A stretch of 11,220 nucleotides of DNA, from positions 1-11,220 of the forward strand of contig JAEDFA010000057.1 of assembly GCA_016293005.1 (NCBI GenBank), given 5' to 3'. The stretch comes from Treponema sp. (GTDB lineage Bacteria; Spirochaetota; Spirochaetia; Treponematales; Treponemataceae). The notes below the pieces were generated by a model. It saw only the letters and a program-made list of their open reading frames with translations. It made no database searches and was not told the origin of the DNA. Positions 1 through 5,258 of this stretch are shown piece after piece (within the stretch, counting starts at the first letter, position 1; the number at the start of each line of letters is the position of its first letter). Both the position numbers and the translations under genes were made by a program.

Positions 1-49
1 CTTCTGGTAAACAAGAAGGTCCTGCACTAAAATTCCAAACTCTAGACAT
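1..49 (-). CDS. serC: Phosphoserine aminotransferase, 5' end only (partial)
   Basis: Reading leftward from ATG at 49-47 gives MSRVWNFSAGPSCLPE before the window ends. The N-F-S-A-G-P-x-x-L-P block is the characteristic N-terminus of phosphoserine aminotransferase (SerC), the PLP enzyme that converts 3-phosphohydroxypyruvate and glutamate to phosphoserine in serine synthesis; it can also serve pyridoxal phosphate synthesis. A good ribosome binding site (AGAGG at 59-55) sits five bases before the ATG, which fixes the start. It lies 66 bases downstream of rex on the same strand, so it may be read from the Rex-controlled promoter. Only 16 codons are visible, so integrity and catalytic residues cannot be judged. 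The identity rests on this short but distinctive motif. Confidence 0.85.
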   Translation of the reverse strand, partial: MSRVWNFSAGPSCLPE

Positions 50-72
50 AACTACCTCTAAAATATTTTTAA

Positions 73-100
73 AGGAATTTTTTATAAAAATAAAATTCCT
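73..100 (-). terminator. Weak AT-rich hairpin between rex and serC
   Basis: AGGAATTTT (73-81) and AAAATTCCT (92-100) form a perfect 9-bp stem around a 10-base loop. On the minus strand it is followed by CCTTTAAAAATATTTT, a poor and interrupted U-tract, so it could be an attenuating or partial terminator, or an mRNA-stabilising hairpin between rex and serC. The stem has only two G-C pairs, so efficient termination is doubtful. Confidence 0.3.
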
Positions 101-115
101 CTATAACATGCATTT

Positions 116-730
116 TTACGACAATTCTAGATTTTTCAACGCAAAAACAGGCGAAACATGAACTATTTTAATTTCGTCTGGCACAAAAAAAACAGAATTT
201 GTGTAATTTACGATTCCTTTAATTCCGCCTTTTATAAGACGCTGAACCATTTTTTCGCTTTCAGAATCATTGCAGCACAAAAAAGCATATTCGATTTTTT
301 TCTGAATGCAAATCTGTTCGATTTTTGTTGCAGGATAAAGTTCAAACGCCGAACGAAAAAGGTCTACCCGATTAACACTAGAATCAAATCCTGCTTCTAT
401 TTTAAACCCAGAACCTGAAAAAATTTTTTCATTAAGAAGCGCTTCCCCGAATTTTGAAAGTCCCACAACACAGCACTTTTTTAATTCTGAATTTAAAAAT
501 TCCTGATTAGTGAAAACTTTTTTTATACTTTCATTAAGTTCTTTTACATCATAGCCGTTTGAAACGCCTTTTTTATAATCGATAAAAGTCAAATCATAAC
601 GAACCAGAGAATCTTTACACTTAAGAATTTTTGAAATTTCTACAGAAGTTATTTTTTTTTCTGGAAATTTTTCAAGAACAGAACTGATTAAAACCAACCG
701 TTCCCGAGTTTTCTTTGGAATTAAAGCCAT
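116..730 (-). CDS. rex: Rex-family redox-sensing transcriptional repressor (divergent NAD motif)
   Basis: A 204-residue protein matching Rex, a homodimeric repressor that binds DNA and is released by NADH. Residues about 1-75 form the winged helix: IPKKTRERL opening, recognition-helix segment SLVRYDL (42-48), wing GVSNGYDV (55-62). Residues about 84-195 form the Rossmann NAD(H) domain, with CCVVGLSKFGEALL (86-99), FDSSVNRV with Asp116 at the ribose-binding position, GIKGIVNYTN (169-178) and VPDEIKIVHV near the end. Oddity: the usual G-x-G-x-x-G reads G90-L-S92-K-F-G95, so the second glycine is serine, and the C-terminal helix is a little short. ATG at 730 is preferred over a TTG at 757 because MALIPKKT matches family N-termini; a weak GGGA lies upstream. 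A perfect Rex operator upstream supports the assignment and indicates autoregulation. serC follows. Confidence 0.88.
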   Translation of the reverse strand: MALIPKKTRERLVLISSVLEKFPEKKITSVEISKILKCKDSLVRYDLTFIDYKKGVSNGYDVKELNESIKKVFTNQEFLNSELKKCCVVGLSKFGEALLNEKIFSGSGFKIEAGFDSSVNRVDLFRSAFELYPATKIEQICIQKKIEYAFLCCNDSESEKMVQRLIKGGIKGIVNYTNSVFFVPDEIKIVHVSPVFALKNLELS

Positions 731-760
731 TATATTGTTTTCCCAATTTATACACAAGCA

Positions 761-789
761 TTTATAGACAAAAATTCAAAAAAAATCAA
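761..789 (-). promoter_or_regulatory. Sigma-70-type promoter of rex
   Basis: On the minus strand TTGATT (789-784), a 17-base spacer and TATAAA (766-761) form a good promoter. The predicted start near 754 leaves a leader of about 24 bases before the rex ATG at 730. The Rex operator ends five bases upstream of the -35 box. Confidence 0.55.
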
Positions 790-794
790 GAATA

Positions 795-812
795 TTGTGA
801 ATTTTTTCACAA
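795..812. promoter_or_regulatory. Rex operator (perfect palindrome)
   Basis: TTGTGAATTTTTTCACAA is an exact match to the known Rex operator consensus TTGTGAA-N4-TTCACAA, with both 7-base half-sites perfect. It lies 65 bases before the rex ATG and just upstream of the -35 element. Bound Rex would abut RNA polymerase, which implies autoregulation and, if serC is co-transcribed, redox control of serine synthesis. No second copy of this quality was found in the window. Confidence 0.88.
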
Positions 813-840
813 TAAAACCAATTTTTCTAATCTTTTAAGC

Positions 841-886
841 AAAAAAAAGAGCCAGCCCGAAAAAACAATAAAAAACGGACTGGCTC
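841..886 (-). terminator. Strong intrinsic terminator of the transglycosylase gene
   Basis: On the minus strand GAGCCAGTCCG (886-876) pairs with CGGGCTGGCTC (859-849) as an 11-bp GC-rich stem with one G-U pair, followed directly by eight U residues (848-841). It serves transcripts coming from the transglycosylase gene, whose stop codon is 134 bases upstream, and insulates rex. On the plus strand the G-U pair becomes a C-A mismatch and there is no U-tract, so it works in one direction only. Confidence 0.92.
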
Positions 887-960
887 AAAATAAGGAGGAT
901 TTTATAATAAGGGATTTCTATATCGAATTACCCGTAAACATTTCTAAAAACTTTAGAAAC
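841..960 (-). ncRNA. Candidate 3' UTR-derived small RNA with anti-SD motif
   Basis: The unusually long 3' UTR after the transglycosylase stop holds, in order, a TATAAT box (972-967), an 8-bp hairpin TTTCTAAA/TTTAGAAA (959-941), a single-stranded-looking stretch with TCCTCCTT (899-892) and the strong terminator. A transcript starting near 960, or a product processed from the mRNA, would be about 120 nt. The CCTCC run is complementary to Shine-Dalgarno sequences, including AGGAGGA in this gene's own leader. No good -35 box is visible. This is an inference from layout; nothing shows that the RNA exists. Confidence 0.25.
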
Positions 961-1020
961 GCCTATATTATATACAAAAATATTTAAAGAAAATTAAAAT
1001 CTGTGTAAATTTTATTTTCT

Positions 1021-1788
1021 TTAACGCTTTATTTTGTCGCTGTTCAGAAGAGCAACTGCAACTCCACCGAAACTATTTATATCATCAAAATACGGACAAA
1101 CTTCTTCTGTAAAAAGTCGTTCAAGTTTATCCTGATATGCAACAATTTTTCCAACATAATTAAGAGTTGACTGTGGTGTTCTGCCGGATTTTACTTTATT
1201 TGTTCCAGCATTATACATTGCAATTCCAGTAACTTCGTTTCCACCAACTTTTAAACAATGCTTAAGGTGCGACATTCCGTATTTTGCACTGATTTTTGGA
1301 TTGAAAAAATCTTCTTCTGCAAGACCTGGAAAACTTTTATCATTTAACTGAAAAAGTCCCCTATCAATAGAAGAATTTGTATTTTTATTCACCGCAAGAA
1401 CATTATAACGGCTTTCTGTATAAGCAAGGGCAAACGCAAGAGAAAGCGGAATATCATTTTTTTCTGCTTCTTCAAGAATTGCCATTGTTACATCACGATT
1501 TCCTGTTATATGAAGATAAAACCACTCTACAGCGCCACGCGAATTAGGGTCGCGATAAAGTTGTAATCCTCTGTCTTCACGACTAATATTTTCTACTGAA
1601 AGAGAAGCTTCATACAAATAATCTTCTGAATTTGATTCTGAAACAGTTTTAATACTTGGACCTATAACTTCTGAATCTTTTGGAGGAAGAACAACTGAAA
1701 CTGTTATTGCAGCAACGATAAAAAAAGCACAAGTAATGATATAACTTTTGAAAGTTTGAAAAAAAGTTTTATTTTCAACCTGTGTCAT
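1021..1788 (-). CDS. Membrane-anchored lytic transglycosylase (SLT domain)
   Basis: A 255-residue protein with an N-terminal membrane segment (about 16-35) and a soluble-enzyme SLT fold outside the membrane. Family members cleave the MurNAc-GlcNAc bond of peptidoglycan to give 1,6-anhydro products. Motifs: ALAYTESRYN (119-129) with catalytic Glu125, RGLFQLN (143-149), FNPKISAKYG (162-171), MYNAG (191-195) and NYVGKI (210-215). This matches the Slt70/MltC-type catalytic core (PF01464). The linker at 36-95 has no recognised domain. The start is fixed by AGGAGG (1800-1795) six bases before the ATG. It is probably monocistronic, with its own terminator at 841-886. The start codon could lie in a 9-bp leader stem, noted separately. 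Confidence 0.92.
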   Translation of the reverse strand: MTQVENKTFFQTFKSYIITCAFFIVAAITVSVVLPPKDSEVIGPSIKTVSESNSEDYLYEASLSVENISREDRGLQLYRDPNSRGAVEWFYLHITGNRDVTMAILEEAEKNDIPLSLAFALAYTESRYNVLAVNKNTNSSIDRGLFQLNDKSFPGLAEEDFFNPKISAKYGMSHLKHCLKVGGNEVTGIAMYNAGTNKVKSGRTPQSTLNYVGKIVAYQDKLERLFTEEVCPYFDDINSFGGVAVALLNSDKIKR

Positions 1789-1827
1789 TTTATTCCTCCT
1801 AATAATTTATGACTGAATAATGACACA
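1781..1827 (-). other. Inverted repeat spanning the transglycosylase RBS and start codon
   Basis: TGTGTCATT (minus strand, 1827-1819) is perfectly complementary to AATGACACA (1789-1781), which contains the ATG. In an mRNA starting upstream of 1827 this would form a 9-bp stem, extendable by G-U pairs, holding the start codon, with AGGAGG in the loop. It conflicts with the promoter proposed at 1817-1845, whose transcript would lack the 5' arm, so only one of the two readings can hold for a given start site. Confidence 0.25.
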
Positions 1828-1845
1828 AATTAAAATTTATTGCAA
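1817..1845 (-). promoter_or_regulatory. Possible promoter of the transglycosylase gene
   Basis: Minus-strand TTGCAA (1845-1840), 17-base spacer, CATTAT (1822-1817). The hexamers are moderate matches. The predicted start near 1810 gives a leader of roughly 20 bases containing the strong AGGAGG. Confidence 0.3.
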
Positions 1846-1960
1846 GAGAATTTAATGTTATTTTAATGAATTTCGGAACTTTTATGTGAAAACTTTACGG
1901 TTTTTCGCAAATATTGCGTTTTAACTGAAAATTTTTGCAAAATTTTAAAATTCTTGAAAA

Positions 1961-2530
1961 CTAAATGAACGATTTCCAGAAAACAAAATCAGTTTTTAAC
2001 GCCGAATCAAAAAGTGAATTTTCCTTTAAAAAAGTTTCATCAGCAAAATAAACATAATGAGAATGCTTTTTACTCATTTCTTGAACAAACCAAGATGCGT
2101 AACCTTCCGGCGAAAACCCTTCTGATTTATCTTTTATTAAAATTTCATCTGGAAGCGCAAAACCAACAACGCTCTGTGCATCTTTTATTCTTCTTGCGGC
2201 ATGAACCATCGCTGAAATAAAATTTTCCGATTCTTCTGGATTTTCAAAATTTTTCTGCGCAACAGGATAAATAAAAACAAGTTTAGAATTTTCTTCAAGG
2301 AATTTTAAATATTCCCTAAGATTTGAAAGATATTCTTCATTATACACACCCGAAGAAAGTTCGACATTACTCCACAAAACTTTAATCGCCGACAATTTTT
2401 CATCTGGGAGTTCTGGATTCTGCAACGAAAAATCTGAAATCAGTTTTATTTTTTCTGTTTCAATTTTTGAATTGTCGTTAATTAAAAAAAGTTCATGATT
2501 TTCTGATTTTACAAGCGGTTCAAATTTCAT
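1961..2530 (-). CDS. Conserved-looking protein, possible partial glycosidase-like barrel
   Basis: A soluble 189-residue protein with no signal peptide or membrane segment; I do not recognise a named family. Two parts recall (beta/alpha)8 glycosidases of clan GH-A: LWSNVELSSGVYNEEYL (52-68), like the W-x-x-x-E-P-x-x-G-x-Y segment after strand 2, and VVGFALPDEI (121-130), like the strand-4 segment that ends in the acid/base glutamate. YFADETF (161-167) could be another strand end. At 189 residues it is far too short for a full barrel of about 280 or more, so it would be a reduced or decayed relative, or the resemblance is by chance. AAGGAC upstream acts as the ribosome binding site. It has its own probable promoter and is not tightly linked to its neighbours. 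Confidence 0.75.
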   Translation of the reverse strand: MKFEPLVKSENHELFLINDNSKIETEKIKLISDFSLQNPELPDEKLSAIKVLWSNVELSSGVYNEEYLSNLREYLKFLEENSKLVFIYPVAQKNFENPEESENFISAMVHAARRIKDAQSVVGFALPDEILIKDKSEGFSPEGYASWFVQEMSKKHSHYVYFADETFLKENSLFDSALKTDFVFWKSFI

Positions 2531-2574
2531 AAATTCTGTCCTTTTAGGAAAATTTTTACGGTTTTAATAAAGCA

Positions 2575-2603
2575 ATTTTAGATTTTTACCATTTTATTCG
2601 CAA
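2575..2603 (-). promoter_or_regulatory. Probable promoter of the 1961-2530 gene
   Basis: Minus-strand TTGCGA (2603-2598), 17-base spacer, TAAAAT (2580-2575). The -10 matches five of six consensus bases and the -35 four of six. The predicted start near 2568 leaves a leader of about 37 bases with AAGGAC before the ATG. Confidence 0.4.
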
Positions 2604-2651
2604 ATTACTGAATTAACTTCAGCATAACGCATACATCATTACAAAAATAAC

Positions 2652-2665
2652 ATTGAAATTTCAAT
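2652..2665. promoter_or_regulatory. Perfect 14-bp palindrome upstream of the 1961-2530 gene
   Basis: ATTGAAATTTCAAT is a perfect palindrome about 50 bases upstream of the proposed -35 box. It is operator-sized, but in AT-rich DNA it could arise by chance. No regulator is identifiable. Confidence 0.25.
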
Positions 2666-2744
2666 TACAGATTTTTAAAACTATCAAAAAAAAGTATTTT
2701 TGTTCAGCTGATGATTTTAAATTAAAACGAAACCAATGATAAAT

Positions 2745-2781
2745 AAAAAAAGACCTTCACGATTTAACATAAAGGCCTTTT
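2745..2781 (-). terminator. Intrinsic terminator of the EIIA (ptsN) gene
   Basis: On the minus strand AAAAGGCCTT (2781-2772) pairs with AAGGTCTTTT (2757-2748) over 10 bp with one G-U pair, and seven consecutive T residues run to 2745. It begins 18 bases after the stop codon of the EIIA gene, so that gene is transcribed alone. Confidence 0.87.
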
Positions 2782-2799
2782 CCAGAAAAAGAAATATAA

Positions 2800-3246
2800 C
2801 TATTCTGTTAGAATTTTTATTACTTCTGCTTTATCTTGAGTGCTGAGAATTTGCTGTCGCTTATCTGCACTTTTGAAAAGAAGGCTGACTTCTGCAAGGA
2901 ACTGAAGATGTGGTCCTGTTTTATTTACAGGAGATAATGTCATAATGAAAATTCTGCAAGGTTCCTGATCAAGTGAATCAAAATCAACAGGTTTGTCTGA
3001 AATTCCTATGCAGGCAACCAAATCTGTAACAGAATCTGTTTTGCCGTGTGGAATAGCGATTCCATGTTTCATACCTGTAGACATTTTGCGTTCTCGTTCT
3101 AAAACGCAATCATGAGCACTTTTTTTATCTGAAACCTTTCCTGCTTTTACAAGAATGTCTAACATTTCATCGATGATTTCTTCTTTTGTTTTACCTTTCA
3201 AATGAAGGTTTACTGTATCTGTCGTTAATACGCTTTTTAAGTCCAT
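2800..3246 (-). CDS. ptsN: PTS EIIA component, fructose/nitrogen-regulatory type (PtsN-like)
   Basis: A 148-residue single-domain protein of the PTS EIIA-2 family (PF00359), full length for the family. The phosphorylated histidine is His67 in GIAIPHGKTD (62-71), and the second conserved histidine is His113 in GPHLQFLAEVS. KTKEEIIDEMLDIL (19-32) is the usual N-terminal helix, and CVLERERKMSTGMKHG leads into the active site. No EIIB or EIIC domain and no sugar permease are nearby, so a regulatory role like PtsN of the nitrogen PTS, or spirochaete PTS relics that lack transporters, is more likely than sugar uptake; this is inference. No Shine-Dalgarno sequence precedes the ATG, and the promoter sits so close that the mRNA should be leaderless. 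Confidence 0.94.
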   Translation of the reverse strand: MDLKSVLTTDTVNLHLKGKTKEEIIDEMLDILVKAGKVSDKKSAHDCVLERERKMSTGMKHGIAIPHGKTDSVTDLVACIGISDKPVDFDSLDQEPCRIFIMTLSPVNKTGPHLQFLAEVSLLFKSADKRQQILSTQDKAEVIKILTE

Positions 3247-3252
3247 AATTCT

Positions 3253-3281
3253 ATTTTATTTTCAGTTATGTTTATTGTCAA
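3253..3281 (-). promoter_or_regulatory. Near-consensus promoter giving a leaderless EIIA mRNA
   Basis: Minus-strand TTGACA (3281-3276, perfect), exactly 17 bases, TAAAAT (3258-3253, five of six). Only six bases (AGAATT) separate the -10 box from the ATG at 3246, so the expected start of transcription is at or within a base or two of the A of ATG. The absence of any SD sequence agrees with leaderless translation. Confidence 0.72.
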
Positions 3282-3394
3282 GAAAAAAAATGTAAAATAT
3301 TCAGCGAAAATTAAAAACTTTTTTTTTGATTTTTTCCAAATTTTTAAGAATATCTAAAAGCATCAGCAAAAAAAATATGTTTCTCAATATACCC

Positions 3395-3423
3395 TTTAAT
3401 TTTTTCCGAACAAACTGTAGAAT
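3395..3423 (+). promoter_or_regulatory. Weak candidate promoter for the SulP gene
   Basis: TTTAAT (3395-3400), 17-base spacer, TAGAAT (3418-3423). The -10 is good but the -35 is poor. The rest of the 234-base divergent region holds a run of nine T at 3319-3327 and no clear alternative on this strand. Confidence 0.22.
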
Positions 3424-3480
3424 ACAAAACACGCTTATTCAAGCAATTAGTAAAAATTTGTTATTTTCAGGATTTACAAA

Positions 3481-5214
3481 ATGTATAAACCAGAATTACT
3501 AAACAGTTTAAAAGGTTACTCCGGAAAAGCCTTTATTCAGGATTTAATTGCCGGAATCATCGTAGGAATTGTTGCGCTTCCACTTTCAATCGCTTTTGCA
3601 ATCGCAAGCGGCTGCGCTCCGGAAACAGGACTTTACACAGCAATCATCGCAGGTTTCTGTATCGCAGCATTCGGTGGAACAAGATGTCAGATTGGCGGAC
3701 CGACCGGAGCATTCACTGTAATAATTTATGCAATCGTCAACAACCCAGATTTAGGATTTTCAGGACTTGCAACTGCGACTGTTCTTGCAGGAATTTTCTT
3801 AATTCTTTTAGGAGCATTCAAGTTGGGCGGACTTGTAAAATTCATTCCATATACAATCGTAGTCGGATTTACTGCCGGAGTTGCCGTAACAATCGCAACA
3901 GGTCAAATCGGAGACTTTTTCGGGCTTGAAGCAATCTCTGAAGCAAATCCTGTTACAGCATTCGGGAAAACATACACAAAAATGCCAGGAACTTTCGCAG
4001 AAAAAATTCTCGTATATGCAAATTCAATCAGTTCAATAAACTTCTATTCAACGGCAATGGCTGTTATCTGCCTTGTAATAATTTTTCTGTGGCCAAAAGT
4101 TACTAAAAAAATTCCGGGAAGTTTAATCGTAATAATTCTTGCAACAATCGTAAACATCATAATTTCAAACTGCGTTCAGGGAGCATCAGAGCTCAATTCT
4201 CCATGGCACGCAGACATCATAAAAAACCGTTACTCAATTCCTAAAGGACTTCCAACGCCAAAACTTCCAAATTTTTCACTTTCAACAATTACAAAAGTTC
4301 TTCCAACTTCAATTTCAATCGCCGTACTTGCAGCCATTGAATCCTTACTTTCTGCAGTTGTTGCCGACGGAATGATTGGAGCAAAACACAATTCAAACAA
4401 TGAATTAATCGGTCAGGGAATCGCAAATATTTTCAGCCCGCTTTTCGGTGGTCTTCCAGCAACAGGAGCAATTGCAAGAACTGCAACAAATATCAACAAC
4501 GGCGGAAGAACTCCAGTCGCAGGAATCATTCATGCCGTAATTCTTCTTTTGATTATGCTCTTCTTTGGAAGCTATGTTGAATACATTCCTCTCCCGGCTC
4601 TTGCAGCAGTTCTTATGAGCGTTGCATGGAATATGGCAGGACTTCCGGCAATCAGAAAACTTCTCAAAGGTCAAAAATCAGATATTTGCGTTTTAACTGT
4701 AACTTTTTTAATCACAGTTTTCATCGATTTAACTTACGCGATTTTAATCGGTCTTGCCTTTGCCGCATTCTTCTTCATTAAAAAAATGATTGATTTAAGC
4801 GAAGTCGAAACAACTGAAAAATTTGTAATCGCAGGAATTTCAGGCGACGGCAGCGAAGAAACAATTGACATTCCAAAAGGCGTAATCGTATACGAAATTG
4901 AAGGGCCTCTTTTCTTCGGAACTGTACGAAAATTTGAACTCGCATCTGAACGAGCCGGCGCCGACTACAAAATTCTGATTCTCCGTATGAAAAACACAAA
5001 ATACCTCGATGCAGGCGGAATAAACGCATTAAGTCAATGCAAATCTGCGTGCGACAGAAAAAACATCACGATAATTTTAAGCGGAGTTCAGGAACAGCCG
5101 ATGAAACTTTTAAACAAATCGGGAATGGCAGATATTATCGGTCGGGAAAACATTTTCGACAACATTACAGACGCTTTAAAACACGCTGAAAAAATTTCCG
5201 CCGCAAAAAACTAA
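3481..5214 (+). CDS. SulP-family anion transporter with C-terminal STAS domain
   Basis: A 577-residue inner-membrane secondary transporter of the SulP/SLC26 family, which carries sulfate, bicarbonate or other anions; the substrate cannot be told from sequence. Membrane domain about 20-435 (UraA-like, two inverted repeats). Motifs: IVGIVALPLSIAFAIASG (27-44), PETGLYTAII (47-56), GGTRCQIGGPTGAF (65-78), AIESLLSAVVADG (285-297), ELIGQGIANIFSPLFGGLP (308-326), GAIARTATNINNGG (329-342) and IPLPALAAVL (369-378). The STAS domain spans about 463-572; its conserved loop reads D510-A-G-G513, so the Ser/Thr found at this loop in phosphorylatable STAS proteins is absent. AGGA at 3469-3472 is the ribosome binding site. 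It is one of only two full-size coding stretches on the plus strand and diverges from the EIIA gene. Confidence 0.95.
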   Translation: MYKPELLNSLKGYSGKAFIQDLIAGIIVGIVALPLSIAFAIASGCAPETGLYTAIIAGFCIAAFGGTRCQIGGPTGAFTVIIYAIVNNPDLGFSGLATATVLAGIFLILLGAFKLGGLVKFIPYTIVVGFTAGVAVTIATGQIGDFFGLEAISEANPVTAFGKTYTKMPGTFAEKILVYANSISSINFYSTAMAVICLVIIFLWPKVTKKIPGSLIVIILATIVNIIISNCVQGASELNSPWHADIIKNRYSIPKGLPTPKLPNFSLSTITKVLPTSISIAVLAAIESLLSAVVADGMIGAKHNSNNELIGQGIANIFSPLFGGLPATGAIARTATNINNGGRTPVAGIIHAVILLLIMLFFGSYVEYIPLPALAAVLMSVAWNMAGLPAIRKLLKGQKSDICVLTVTFLITVFIDLTYAILIGLAFAAFFFIKKMIDLSEVETTEKFVIAGISGDGSEETIDIPKGVIVYEIEGPLFFGTVRKFELASERAGADYKILILRMKNTKYLDAGGINALSQCKSACDRKNITIILSGVQEQPMKLLNKSGMADIIGRENIFDNITDALKHAEKISAAKN

Positions 5215-5258
5215 AAATTCACTCAAATTATAAAATTTTAAAATCGAAATTAAAACTA

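Noticed and set aside
158..418. Plus-strand ORF opposite rex
   Set aside because: It lies wholly antisense to a gene with clear Rex motifs and shows no family signature or SD.
715..987. Plus-strand ORF of 90 codons that includes AAGGAGG near its middle
   Set aside because: It runs through the rex promoter, Rex operator and the terminator hairpin, has low-complexity lysine/asparagine-rich content, and no start codon follows the SD-like sequence at a proper distance. The AAGGAGG is better read as the complement of the 3' UTR CCTCC motif.
1906..1918. CGCAA-ATA-TTGCG hairpin downstream of the 1961-2530 gene
   Set aside because: Only a 5-bp stem, followed by A residues on the relevant strand, so it does not qualify as a terminator.
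5215..5258. Expected bidirectional terminator between the convergent SulP gene and the four-gene operon
   Set aside because: Only AT-only palindromes such as ATTTTAAAAT are present; no GC-containing stem with a U-tract was seen on either strand.
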